Source: Anisus vortex (taxonomy: Eukaryota; Mollusca; Gastropoda; Planorbidae). Taken from it: a stretch of DNA of 64,000 nucleotides. Under the pieces are notes generated by a model. The model did not search any database. It saw only the letters and a list, made by a program, of their open reading frames with translations, and had not been told where the DNA came from. Shown piece by piece: positions 21,776 to 31,529 of this stretch (the stretch's first letter is position 1; every line of letters starts with the position of its first letter). Location: the NCBI GenBank assembly GCA_949126835.1, contig OX421500.1, positions 44,238,114 to 44,302,113 on the forward strand, given 5' to 3'. The position numbers were made by a program, and so were the translations under genes.

Positions 21776-22105
21776 AGACTGTGTGTGTGTGTGTTCAACC
21801 AATCATATTAGTTAATTAAAAGTCACGTGACCTTATAATGTCATATTATACTTTTGAGATTTCAATTCAGCCATGTGTCTTCGTTAGCTAAGTGGTTAAC
21901 GTATCAGACTGCCATGTGTCTTCGCTAGCTAAGTGGTTAACGTATCAGACTGTCATGTGGGCGGCCCGGGTTTGATTCTCCAGTTAGAGTCTTTATTTTT
22001 TATTTCAATCAATATTACTTTTTTTTAAAGATTGTAAATCTACGAGCAACACTGGGCAATTTAGATTTTTGTTAAATAAAAAGACTTGCCCATTTTTTTG
22101 CATTA
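21776..22105 (+). mobile_element. SINE family 1 copy with duplicated A-box region
   Basis: The tRNA-like head includes tagctaagtggttaacg (A-box) and gggtttgattctcc (B-box). The A-box segment of about 41 bp (catgtgtcttcg..gtatcagact) is present twice in tandem at about 21873-21955. The body follows (attgtaaatctacgagcaac, aaaaagacttgcc). The 5' flank from 21776 also matches 62546 onwards, so the repeat extends upstream of the tRNA-like part. Confidence 0.7.
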
Positions 22106-23582
22106 GTCGGCATGTCCCTACGTGTGCTTCTTTTGTGTAAAGGTAAATGTCATTTGCAAGACATTTAATGACTTGATTCGTGCGAACTGGGCATGAATCT
22201 TTAAAAATCGTTTGCTACACAACCAACTAACTCGTGGGCTAACGCAGTCAAAGACTGTACTTTATGTACTTTGTATGAGTAACAAAGACTGTACTTTATG
22301 TACTTTGTATGAGTAACATATCTGAAATGTTTTATTTTAATATTGGATGTCTTACACTCTATATGTTGCAGACACTTGTAAAACAAAGTTCTTTCGGGAT
22401 ATTAAATATTTCTCTTTCTCTACCAAGCCACCCATGCGACCAGTAATCCATCCCACCCACCCTGTTATGTAGTGATAGTTGAATTTACTCCTTTAGCGCC
22501 GCACGACTCACGTAAACTGCCAACAATCTTACGAGTACCCTTTCTGATACAACCCACCCAATCTACACACGATGGACTGCAAGTCTCTCACTTGCAGGGT
22601 GCTCTCCAGGTGATCTTGGGCGTGTCTGTGTCTCCTTTTCCTCCCCATTTCTTCGGATCCCAACTGAAGTCCACCTTAAGTTATATACGTGAGCAGCAAG
22701 TAGTAAGAAAAAGAAAAACAAAACACGGTAGGTATATTGATGAATTCGGCAAATGTTTACTTAGTTGCTAATTGGATGCACAGTAATCTCTTAACATTAA
22801 TCTTTACACACTTTTTTCATTTGGAGTGCCCGCTTAATTGTATTTATATGAATATCATTAATCTGTGCTAATGATGACAGTGCACACACATACATAATAT
22901 ATTAATTTTAGTTTTAGCGTGATGTGCAACCTTGTTGCCGGTGTGCATTGTTCTGACGTCTCTCTCGAATACCCACGCATATAGCTTTCTTTGATTGCGC
23001 TATTAAACCTGAGCTGGAATACCCAAACGATTGCACATTTTTTTCCTTATAAGACGCCCGAAGTCCGAGTCACCGGCGTTTGTGGTTTTAAGTCTGTGAT
23101 AGGGAGAGAGCCGAAACTTTGGTCTCGGGAAGAAAATAAATGATTCGCCTTGCACACAATCACGTATGAGTGCGTCCCGATGCCCCTGGGGGATTGGTGA
23201 TTTGCTCGTGATCATCAGGGTCTTTCAACCAATTTCCCACTCAACCTCTCCATAGAATAACGGTGGTACTTCTGGCAGTACCTCGAGAGCTTAGATTGAT
23301 GCCGTACCAAACGTACGATCTCACCGCTGTAGACGGTAATATATCCTCGTAATATTGGCTGTCGAGGAACAGCAGTCTGGCAACGAGAGGACAGCTAAGT
23401 CGTGCCATGAGAGCAATCTCTGCCTTAGTCAATGGGAGTTCATCTCCGGTGTTGCTCTCTAGAAATTGTAATGGGTTGCCCGAACACTTCCGAAAGAAAG
23501 AAAATACAACCAACAAAGTGATGTGATAACAACAGGGAAAAGAACCCCCATCCCCACTCCCCCCCCGCCCCACCCCATCGCC
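22106..23582. other. Intergenic and 3' flank of the mucin-like cluster
   Basis: A 37-bp tandem duplication (aaagactgtactttatgtac...) lies at about 22248-22320. Open frames at 22472-22771 (plus, starting with a non-ATG codon) and 23241-23573 (minus) have no recognisable motif and are not called. The segment just left of 23583 may hold the 3' UTR of the first cluster gene. Confidence 0.45.
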
Positions 23583-24950
23583 TCAGTCTTCTTCTCCCTC
23601 GTCATCAGAATCTCTCTGACCACACAAGTGTCCGATCGAGTCAACGACTTGCGGCCTGTCTTTCAGCAGATAGAAAATGTTGATGAACATGAAGGTGGCG
23701 GTGACACCCACGACGAGCCATGTGACCGCCGGCTGGTACTCGTCCGTGACGAGGGCGGTGGTGGCGATCGTGGGCTCCTTCAGTTGGGCCTGGGTTACAT
23801 CCGTGACGCAGAAGTTCATGTTCTCGACCGTGTCTTTCTTCTTACTTAGGTCAGCGACCAGTGAACAGTTCTGGCTGCAGTTCCGGCTTCTCTCGGCTGT
23901 ATCGTTGCTGTCAGCTGTATACGTATCGTTCTCAGTAGCGCTATCGCTCAGCATCTTTTCAGACCTAGCCCTGGTCGAGAACGACTTCGTTGTAATTGTT
24001 GTATCAGCGGATGTTGATGAGGAAGTAAGGGTTGGAGTGGTGGTCATGCTGTTCGCTGATGCGGTGGATGAGATGGTGGGCTCGCCTATTCTTTTATCTC
24101 TAGTTTTAGTAAAAGCATCACGTATTGTTGGAGACTCTGGTTGGTTCCTCTTAACTGTAGCTCTAGCATAAGGTTTACTTCTGGTTATTCTAATAACAGG
24201 CTGAGCTATTGTTGTACTGGTTGTTGTTTTTAAAGATGGAGATGTTATTTCGGTTATTGTTGTAGGTGAAGCTAATGTACTCATTGTATCTGGCTTTAAA
24301 GACGGCGATGCTATTTCGGTTATTGTTGTAGATGAAGCTAATGTTCTCATTGTATCTGGTTTTAAAGATGGCGATGCTATTTCGGTTATTGTTGTAGATG
24401 AAGCTAATGTTCTCATTGTATCTGGTTTTAAAGATGGCGATGCTATTTCGGTTATTGTTGTAGATGAAGCTAATGTTCTCATTGTATCTGGTTTTAAAGA
24501 TGGCGATGCTATTTCGGTTATTGTTGTAGATGAAGCTAATGTTCTCATTGTATCTGGTTTTAAAGATGGCGATGCTATTTCGGTTATTGTTGTAGATGAA
24601 GCTAATGTTCTCATTGTATCTGGCTTTAAAGACCGCGATGCTATTTCGGTTATTGTTGTAGATGAAGCTAAGGTTCTAATTGTCGTTGGTGTTTTTAAAG
24701 ATGTAGTTGTTGTATTAATTGTTGTTTTAGTAGTTGTTCTAGTTGGTTTTCTAGTTGTTGTTCTTATTGTTGTCTTAGTCGTTGGCCTAGTTGTAGCAGC
24801 TGGTAGTTTTGGTGGTGGTAAGAAGTATTTTTGGATAGGTCTCAATAGTCTCAAGGAATTCCCCGGTCTGTTGAGGGAAAACTGGCCACCAAAAGTTCCG
24901 CCTTGAATGCAAGTCCACACCACCATTAAACACATTACTCTCACTTGCAT
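23583..24950 (-). CDS. Mucin-like type I membrane protein A (22-residue repeats)
   Basis: 455 residues; not a recognised named gene. A signal peptide (about 1-19) is followed by a conserved segment with GGQFSLNRPGNSLRLLRP (21-38) shared with its two neighbours. The stalk is Thr-rich, with about seven tandem copies of a 22-residue unit (RTLASSTTITEIASPSLKPDTM type, residues 92-242; 66 bp in DNA). NCS sequons at 357 and 361 precede the conserved NFCVTDVTQ box (379-387). One membrane helix spans about 407-428 with INIFYLL at its inner end, and the tail ends in acidic SDDEGEED. Likely a surface-coat or mucus-associated membrane glycoprotein (inference). The repeats share nothing with those of B and C, although the ends are homologous. 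It lies in tandem with B and C, same strand, with about 470 bp to B. Confidence 0.82.
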   Translation of the reverse strand: MQVRVMCLMVVWTCIQGGTFGGQFSLNRPGNSLRLLRPIQKYFLPPPKLPAATTRPTTKTTIRTTTRKPTRTTTKTTINTTTTSLKTPTTIRTLASSTTITEIASRSLKPDTMRTLASSTTITEIASPSLKPDTMRTLASSTTITEIASPSLKPDTMRTLASSTTITEIASPSLKPDTMRTLASSTTITEIASPSLKPDTMRTLASSTTITEIASPSLKPDTMSTLASPTTITEITSPSLKTTTSTTIAQPVIRITRSKPYARATVKRNQPESPTIRDAFTKTRDKRIGEPTISSTASANSMTTTPTLTSSSTSADTTITTKSFSTRARSEKMLSDSATENDTYTADSNDTAERSRNCSQNCSLVADLSKKKDTVENMNFCVTDVTQAQLKEPTIATTALVTDEYQPAVTWLVVGVTATFMFINIFYLLKDRPQVVDSIGHLCGQRDSDDEGEED

Positions 24951-24976
24951 CCTTTAACATTTCACCTTTTATTGAT

Positions 24977-24995
24977 CTGAAACAAAAATAAAATG
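24977..24995 (-). other. Likely splice acceptor upstream of gene A
   Basis: The minus strand reads ttttatttttgtttcag and then a 26-base leader to the ATG. The identical arrangement precedes genes B (26604) and C (28256). A non-coding first exon and promoter must lie further upstream. Confidence 0.6.
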
Positions 24996-25419
24996 GAAGG
25001 ACACATGCAAGCACAAAGTCACTTTACTCTATATTAAACTGTACAGCTGAAAATTTGATGAAAGAAAATAATTCTATGACGTACATGTATGGCGAGGATA
25101 TGAGTTGTAGCACAACAGAGTAGTTTAAATTGATTAAGGAGATTTTACTAAACCCTTGCAGAAGTGTAGCTATATCCAAACACATACACACACACACACA
25201 CACTTAAAGTGCTAGTGAAACCTAGAATCATCTTTTGGTGGTATATCCTCCACGTCTAAATTAGTAACATAAATGAGATTTTCCGAAGACACAATAACTG
25301 GTGGTGAAACTGTTCAGTGGTTTCGGACACCTCAAAATACTAAATGCGAAACATCATATAATATATATTTATATAAAAAATAACAAATGGAATAGAATCG
25401 AAATAGCTAGGGCAAGTGT
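24996..25419. other. Spacer between genes A and B
   Basis: This includes the 5' flank of A. About 24951-25330 is nearly the same as 26578-26950 upstream of B, so the upstream region was duplicated with the gene. It also contains a (CA)n run at 25184-25204. The shared part is where the promoter and first exon should be. Confidence 0.55.
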
Positions 25420-26577
25420 TTAGTCTTCATCATCGCTTTCGGAGTATCTGTCGAGCGCGCCGCACCTGCCAAAAGTCCTCCTGTTTCTCGACAGATAGAA
25501 TACATTGATGACGAAGAGCGTGAGAGCGAATGTTGAGATGCTCCACATGATCATCGTGAAGACAGACATCTTGTCCGACTTGACTGCGTCCCCTGAAACG
25601 AAAACCGTCGTGTTCATCCGAGGTACTCGTACTGTGACCTGGGTTGTGTCCGTCGAGCAGAAATTTTGGTTCGCGAGAGTGGTTTTCTTGTTTAGCGTGT
25701 AGCTCAAGGTCGTAGTCATAGTCATGTTTTGAGTTCCTTGCGTCGCATTCATTTTTTTAGTGGTAGCTGTGGTCTTCGAAGTAAGGTTGGGCGGTGTGAC
25801 ATCATCCCTCGGTTTAGTTAAGTCTCCACTCGGGGTGGCTCCACCTTCTGTGCTGACAGTTGGGGATGTTGGTGGAGATAATGAAGTGAAACTTCCGGGA
25901 ACAGTGGTGGAGGCGGGTGATGTCGTGAGCTCGCTGGTTGTCGATTTACCCGTATTTGAATTACTGGTTGTCATCCGGGCTGCAGATGTTGTTGCACGTG
26001 GAAGTGTCGTTATAGTTGAAAATGTTTGTGGTTCCATAGAGGTGTATTGGGTTGTTGGTTTAAATGTTGGTATAGTTCTATTTGTCGGTTTAAATGTAAG
26101 TATAGTTCTATTTGTCGGTTTAAATGTAAGTATAGTTATATTTGTCGGATTAAATGTTGGTATAGTTATAATTGTCGGCTTAGCTGTTGGTATAGTTCTA
26201 TTTGTTGGTTTAGTTGTCGGTATAGTTCTATTTGTTGGTTTAGTTGTCGGTATAGTTCTATTTGTTGGTTTAGTTGTCGGTATAGTTCTATTTGTTGGTT
26301 TAGTTGTTGGTATAGTTCTAATTGTTGGTCTAGTTGTTGGTAATGCTCTAATTGTTGGTTTAGTTGTTGGTATAGTTCTAATTGTTGGTCTGGTTGTTGC
26401 CTTAGTCGTTGGCCTAGTTGTAGCAGCTGGTAGTTTTGGTGGTGGTAAGAAGTACTTTTGGATAGGTCTCAATAGTCTCAAGGAATTCCCCGGTCTGTTG
26501 ATGGAAAACTGGCCACCAAAAGTTCCGCCTTGAATGCAAGTCCACACCACCATTAAACACATTACTCTTACTTGCAT
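25420..26577 (-). CDS. Mucin-like type I membrane protein B (10-residue repeats)
   Basis: 385 residues, paralogue of A and C. Signal peptide and N-terminal 55 residues are almost identical to A. The stalk (about 67-175) is a tandem 10-residue repeat, RTIPTTKPTN type changing to TFKPTN type towards the C-terminus (30-bp DNA unit). A Ser/Thr/Pro region follows, then NFCSTDTTQ (305-313), a membrane helix at about 338-362 with INVFYLSRNRR, and an acidic end SESDDED. The last 210 residues are nearly identical to C. The membrane-anchored mucin role is inference from composition and topology. Confidence 0.82.
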   Translation of the reverse strand: MQVRVMCLMVVWTCIQGGTFGGQFSINRPGNSLRLLRPIQKYFLPPPKLPAATTRPTTKATTRPTIRTIPTTKPTIRALPTTRPTIRTIPTTKPTNRTIPTTKPTNRTIPTTKPTNRTIPTTKPTNRTIPTAKPTIITIPTFNPTNITILTFKPTNRTILTFKPTNRTIPTFKPTTQYTSMEPQTFSTITTLPRATTSAARMTTSNSNTGKSTTSELTTSPASTTVPGSFTSLSPPTSPTVSTEGGATPSGDLTKPRDDVTPPNLTSKTTATTKKMNATQGTQNMTMTTTLSYTLNKKTTLANQNFCSTDTTQVTVRVPRMNTTVFVSGDAVKSDKMSVFTMIMWSISTFALTLFVINVFYLSRNRRTFGRCGALDRYSESDDED

Positions 26578-26603
26578 CCTTTAACATTTCACCTTTTATT
26601 GAT

Positions 26604-26622
26604 CTGAAACAAAAATAAAATG
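26604..26622 (-). other. Likely splice acceptor upstream of gene B
   Basis: Same pyrimidine tract and CAG as at gene A, at the same distance from the ATG. Confidence 0.6.
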
Positions 26623-26971
26623 GAAGGACACATGCAAGCACAAAGTGACTTTACTCTATATTAAACTGTACAGCTGAAAATTTGATGAAAGAAAATAATT
26701 CTATAACGTACATGTATGGCGAGGATATGAGTTGTAGCACAACAGAGTAGTTTAAATTGATTAAGGAGATTTTACTAAACCGTTGCAGAAGTGTAGCAAT
26801 ATCCAAACACATACACATACATACACTTAAAGTGCTAGCAAAACCTAGAATCATCTTTTGGTGTTATATCCTCCACGTCTAAATGATTAACACAAATGAG
26901 ATTTTCCGAAGACATTACACACTATTTGTTGGTGAAACTGTTTAGTGGATTTGGGCACTTAAAATACGAAA

Positions 26972-27024
<53 letters not shown>

Positions 27025-27062
27025 AACAAGTGGAGTAGAATCGAAATAATTAGGGCTAGGGT
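26623..27062. other. Spacer between genes B and C
   Basis: The right part includes a long (AT)n run at about 26978-27020. The left part is the duplicated 5' flank shared with gene A. Confidence 0.55.
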
Positions 27063-28229
27063 TTAATCTTCATCATCGCCTTCGGCTTGGCTTTCGGAGT
27101 ATCTGGCGAGCTCGCCGCACCTGCCATAAGTCCTCCTGTTTCTCAACAGATAGAACAAGTTGATGACGAAGAGCGTGAGAGCGAATGTTGAGATGCTCCA
27201 CATGATCATCGTGAAGACAGACATCTTGTCCGACTTGACTGCGCCCCCTGAAACGAAAACCGTCGTGTTCATCCGAGGTACTCGTACTGTGACCAGGGTT
27301 GTGTCCGTCGAGCAGAAATTTTGGTTCGCGAGAGTGGTTTTCTTGTTTAGCGTGTAGCTCAAGGTCGTAGTCATAGTCATGTTTTGAGTTCCTTGCGTCG
27401 CATTCATTTTTTTAGTGGTAGCTGTGGTCTTCGAAGTAAGGTTGGGCGGTGTGACATCATCCCTCGGTTTAGTTAAGTCTCCACTCGGGGTGGCTCCACC
27501 TTCTGTGCTGACAGCTGGGGGTGTTGGTGGAGATAATGAAGTGAAACTTCCGGGAATAGTGGTTGAGGCGGGTGATGTCGTGAGCTCGCTGGTTGTCGAT
27601 TTACCCGTATTTGAATTACTGGTTGTCATCCGGGCTGCAGATGTTGTTGCACGTGGAAGTGTCGTTATAGTTGAAAATGTTTGTGGTTCCATAGAGATGT
27701 ATTGGGTTGTTGGTTTAAATGTTAGTATAGTTCTATTTGTCGGTTTAAATGTTGGTATAGTTATATTTGTTGGTTTAAATGTTGGTATAGTTCTATTTGT
27801 CGGATTAAATGTAGGTATAATTATATTTGTTGGTTTAAATGTTGGTATAGTTATATTTGTTGGTTTAAATGTTGGTATAGTTATATTTGTTGGTTTAAAT
27901 GTTGGTATAGTTATATTTGTCGGCTTAAATATTGGTATAGTTATATTTGTCGGATTAAATGTTGGTATATTTCCATTTGTTGGTTTAGTTGTTGGTATAG
28001 TTCCATTTGTTGGTTTAGGTGTAAGAGTAGTTCTAATTGTTGGTCTGGTTGTCTCTTTAGTCGTTGGCATTGTATCAGCTGGTGGTGTCGATGGTTGGAA
28101 AAAGCTCTTTGTGGTAGGTCTCAAAAGTCTCAAGGAATTCCCCAATCTGTTGATGGAAAACTGGCCACCAACAGTTCCGCCTTGAATGCAAGTCCACACC
28201 ACCATTAAACACATTACTCTCACTTGCAT
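27063..28229 (-). CDS. Mucin-like type I membrane protein C (10-residue repeats)
   Basis: 388 residues, closest to B. The signal peptide and GGQFSINRLGNSLRLLRP segment match; residues 40-60 differ. The stalk (about 70-175) has about ten TIPTFKPTNI-type units. From TTQYISMEPQ on, the sequence follows B almost residue for residue through NFCSTDTT and the membrane helix (INLFYLLRNRR), ending in a slightly longer acidic tail (SESQAEGDDED). Same strand as A and B. The 5' flank resembles theirs only to about 28300 and then diverges, so C is at the end of the duplicated tract. Confidence 0.82.
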   Translation of the reverse strand: MQVRVMCLMVVWTCIQGGTVGGQFSINRLGNSLRLLRPTTKSFFQPSTPPADTMPTTKETTRPTIRTTLTPKPTNGTIPTTKPTNGNIPTFNPTNITIPIFKPTNITIPTFKPTNITIPTFKPTNITIPTFKPTNIIIPTFNPTNRTIPTFKPTNITIPTFKPTNRTILTFKPTTQYISMEPQTFSTITTLPRATTSAARMTTSNSNTGKSTTSELTTSPASTTIPGSFTSLSPPTPPAVSTEGGATPSGDLTKPRDDVTPPNLTSKTTATTKKMNATQGTQNMTMTTTLSYTLNKKTTLANQNFCSTDTTLVTVRVPRMNTTVFVSGGAVKSDKMSVFTMIMWSISTFALTLFVINLFYLLRNRRTYGRCGELARYSESQAEGDDED

Positions 28230-28255
28230 CCTTTAACATTTCACCTTTTATTGAT

Positions 28256-28274
28256 CTGAAACAAAAATAAAATG
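28256..28274 (-). other. Likely splice acceptor upstream of gene C
   Basis: Same acceptor and leader as genes A and B. Confidence 0.6.
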
Positions 28275-28344
28275 GAAGGACACTTGCCAGCACACAGTAA
28301 CTTTTTCTATTTACAAATCGGTACAGGTTAATCATGTATAAGTG

Positions 28345-28665
28345 GTATAAGCTAAAATGAGGCTGTCCGTGAGCGAATCACCAACGACATCGGCCCTCAC
28401 AAGGAACTACTCAGCGCCATTAATTGCAAAAAAAAAAAAAAAACTCAGATGGTACGGGCATGTGGTAAGAACCGAAAGGCACAGTGCAGAGTGGAAGAAA
28501 GAGAGGGGGGCAGATGAGACGATGGTAGGATGACATCAAGGAGTGGACCGGCTTGTCTCTTGCGGATTCCCAGAGGGCTGCACAGGACTAAGACGAATGG
28601 CATAAAATCATCCAACTGTCAAAAAGTGATGCCCCAACGATCCTCACTCGGGTTTAGGGATAAGT
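28345..28665 (+). pseudogene. LINE relic: reverse transcriptase C-terminal region
   Basis: Conceptual translation contains VRERITNDIGPHKELLS, then LRWYGHVVRTER, and in a second frame DIKEWTGLSLADSQRAAQ, a stop, then DEWHKII and SDAPTILTR. This is the conserved end of a widespread non-LTR endonuclease/reverse transcriptase family. It is broken by a stretch of A (28424-28443), frame shifts and stops; only the 3' part remains. Confidence 0.7.
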
Positions 28666-28874
28666 GAAGTTGAGGTGAAGGTGAAGTTTAACCATTTTTT
28701 TTTTCTGTGACACTGGAGCAAAGTTTGAAATACCTGGAGGAGATTATTCTTTAAGGCTGAAAACAGAATAGTATAACACAAAACGTGCCAGCAATACTTA
28801 GAAACAAAAACTAAACTTGATTTCAACGCTAATTACCTACAAACATTTACTTAAACACTATAAAGACAAACCAG

Positions 28875-28945
28875 TTCATATATAATAATAATAATATTTG
28901 TATAGCGCTGCCAACAAACATAATGTAAGCTCAGAGAACATTTAA
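28875..28945 (-). repeat. SINE-type 3' tail with (ATT)n
   Basis: The reverse complement (tgttaaatg..ctctgag.ttacatt.tgtttg..agcgctata..ttattatta) matches 51165-51250 on the plus strand. Confidence 0.5.
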
Positions 28946-29289
28946 CATACAGCTAATAAAAAAAAACACGTATATAATCTCTAGGCTGAGAAATCTAAAA
29001 CGAATTGATGATTTAAAACTTTACGAAGTGTAAATCTATATAACGAATAAAAAAATCAACACACTTACACGCGCATATTATCATTGCATTATTCATAACA
29101 GCCATTTTGTAAGCACGATCAAGACTAGTTTTCTCTCTGTAGTATTTGGTTTATAAACCAAAGAGTCTCTGATGTCTGTGTTCAAATCCTGATCGAAAGG
29201 ACCCGAAGAACCACTTGTCTTGGATCTGGTGTAGACATGGTGTAATGAAGGTGCATTGTCATTTAGAACTGCACTCATCATCATCATCA
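28946..29289. other. Intergenic, nothing recognised
   Basis: AT-rich sequence without gene or element signals. Confidence 0.4.
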
Positions 29290-29480
29290 GAACCGTGACT
29301 TTCGTCGTCGGGGATCTACGACGGTGAGCGTAACAAGATTTCTCCATTCGTCCCGGTCAGAAGCCGTTTGCAGAAGCGTATCAAGAGGTAGTTTGGTCCA
29401 CTCTTTCATGTTGTCCAACAACTTCTTTTTCTGGCGAAATTGTATGCATGCTCCTTTCACTGTACCCTGTAGGGTGGTTT
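29290..29480 (-). pseudogene. LINE relic: extreme C-terminus of reverse transcriptase ORF
   Basis: The minus-strand translation includes LQGTVKGACIQFRQKK, then NMKEWTKLPLDTLLQTA and SDRDEWRNLV, the conserved end of the same broad non-LTR family as 28345-28665. It is probably the distal part of the relic whose thumb region is at 30300-30470; the 53-bp minisatellite lies between them. Confidence 0.68.
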
Positions 29481-29639
29481 TGGCAAAGAAATCAATTCTT
29501 ACAGTTTGACCAAACCAACTCAGCTAGTTGAATAGAGTGCCTCCAATTTCTCCGCCATATTTTGGACCTGGAGCAAGACATATTCATTTCTTTTTCTTTT
29601 TTGATGGCGTATATCTTAAAAATTTCTATAGCATTTTAT

Positions 29640-30315
29640 CTCAAATGCCTGAATTCTTCTCTCAGCCTCTGCATTGAGTTATAGCATTTGTTCTCAAATG
29701 CTTGAATTCTTCTCTCAGCCTCTGCATTGAGCTATAGCATTTGTTCTCAAATGCTTGAATTCTTCTCTCAGCCTCTGCATTGAGTTATAGCATTTGTTCT
29801 CAAATGCTTGAATTCTTCTCTCAGCCTCTGCATTGAGCTATAGCATTTGTTCTCAAATGCTTGAATTCTTCTCTCAGCCTCTGCATTGAGCTATATCATT
29901 TTATCTCAAATGCTTGAATTCTTCCTTCAGCCTCTGCATTGAGCTATAGCATTTTATCTCAAATGCTTGAATTCTTCCTTCAGCCTCTGCATTGAGCTAT
30001 AGCATTTTATCTCAAATGCTTGAATTCTTCCTTCAGCCTCTGCATTGAGCTATAGCATTTTATCTCAAATGCCTCAATTCTTCCTTCAGCCTCTGCATTG
30101 AGCTATAGCATTTTATCTCAAATGCTTGAATTCTTCCTTCAGCCTCTGCATTGAGCTATATCATTTTATCTCAAATTCCTGAATTCTTCCTTCAGCCTCT
30201 GCATTGAGCTATAGCATTTGTTCTCAAATGCCTGAATTCTTCTCTCAGCCTCTGCATTGAGCGATAGCATTTGTTCTCAAATGCCTGAATTCTTCCCTCA
30301 GCCTCTGCATAGACC
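29640..30315. repeat. 53-bp minisatellite, about 12.6 copies
   Basis: The unit begins gaattcttctctcagcctct and repeats every 53 bp. Left copies carry catttgttctcaaatg and middle copies cattttatctcaaatg, so subtypes are clustered. At the right end the unit merges with LINE-derived coding sequence (RIQAFENKCY), so the array grew from LINE DNA. 53 is not a multiple of 3, so the array is not coding. Confidence 0.9.
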
Positions 30316-30470
30316 GTCAAACGTTCGCAGCCATATAAAGATACGTAAGTAGCTAGTCTTGTAATTTTTGTTTTCTCTATGAAATCATGTTTAACCAATT
30401 GCGGTGTCGTCAAAACAGCTATGGAGAACTGGCTGTGGGACTTGAATGTCAAAGGCGTATATGGTATAAT
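30300..30470 (-). pseudogene. LINE relic: reverse transcriptase thumb region
   Basis: The minus-strand translation has IEKTKITRLATYVSLYGCER, then AEGRIQAFENKCYRSMQRL. This matches the LYGCETW...RIQAFENKCYRR signature of a common non-LTR reverse transcriptase family. It runs into the minisatellite at 30290. Confidence 0.7.
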
Positions 30471-31002
30471 GGACCTGAGAAGGAGGGCAACCTCGTGGCG
30501 GGCTGGTGCTAATTCATCTCATTAGTGACATTTGATACATCCATGAACACAAGCCTTCGGTCACCTTTCGATAAAAGAAAAAATGGGGCAGAGGATACGT
30601 CTGCTATAACTTGAGCGTCCACGTCAATGTCGCGCCAAAAGTTGAAAACTTTCTCTAGCCCCAAAAAACAGGTCCTTAGGCCTCATTTAAATAAAACATT
30701 GAAAATGAAAGTCGGAAGACGGAAAAGAAAACTATCATGTGGTCGCTTCTTACAGTCTTGCCGAATTCAGACCAAAATTAGTAGTCTATATTCTGTATAT
30801 TTGGTAGTCTGTTTTCAGTATTCGGTGTTTGGTATTTGGTATTTGGTATTCGATATTCGATATTCGGTATTAGATCTTGTAAACAAAAAACTAAAAGACA
30901 TTAATTTATATAAGATGATGGCATATGAATTAGAAATTAATTTTTTAAAAATAACATTTCTTGTATAATATTACTTTTGTTCTGTTGGAATTTATCTAGT
31001 TT
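30471..31002. other. Intergenic; (GGTATTT/GATATTC)n at about 30815-30875
   Basis: A degenerate 7-bp repeat; no gene seen. Confidence 0.5.
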
Positions 31003-31037
31003 ATTAGTTTGTTTGTTTGTTTGTTTGTTTGTTTGTT
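31003..31037. repeat. (GTTT)n microsatellite
   Basis: About eight gttt units. Confidence 0.85.
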
Positions 31038-31043
31038 ATATAA

Positions 31044-31195
31044 ATATGGAGCACGGCGACCGAGCGGCAGTGCGTTTGGATGGCGAAAGGGGGTTCTGGG
31101 CTCAAATCCTAGTGAAGACTTAGGATATGTTTCAATGTATTGTATTGACGGCAAACCAAAAAAAAAAAATAATAAAAAAAAAATAATTTAAACAA
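31044..31195 (+). mobile_element. SINE family 2, head-only copy
   Basis: A tRNA-like head (cgaccgagcggcagtgcg; gggctcaaatcc near the B-box; agtgaagacttagga) matches 31530-31615 and 40430-40500. It ends in an A-rich run instead of the family body. Confidence 0.6.
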
Positions 31196-31529
31196 GATAT
31201 TTTTTGAAATACAAAATTTATTTTAAAATTGTGGGCTTTCCTTGTGTTATAATTTGGTTTGTGAATGGTTCCTGAAAATTGATTTATAGATTTCTATGAA
31301 TGGGAAATGAAAATCTTATCAATAAAACTTATTCTTAGAGTGTCAAATTGGGGATCCTGTTTGTGGCATACAATGCAAAGAAAACAACCTGAATAAGTAC
31401 AGAAACAAATCATACCTCGATTCAATAGGCTATTCTTGTTATACACATGACCAAAACAATTGAGTAAATGGAGAAGCAGCTCTTTCTAGTGATAGTGTAG
31501 TTGAGATGATATAATGATTAAAAGGTAGG

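Noticed and set aside
22472..22771. 99-codon plus-strand open frame
   Set aside because: Starts with a non-ATG codon, no motif, no homologous copy in the window.
23241..23573. 110-codon minus-strand ORF just downstream of gene A
   Set aside because: No motif and no equivalent downstream of paralogues B and C.
25760..26533. Plus-strand ORFs of about 256 codons opposite genes B and C (also 27415-28185)
   Set aside because: Antisense of Thr/Pro codon repeats; no signal peptide, motif or independent support.
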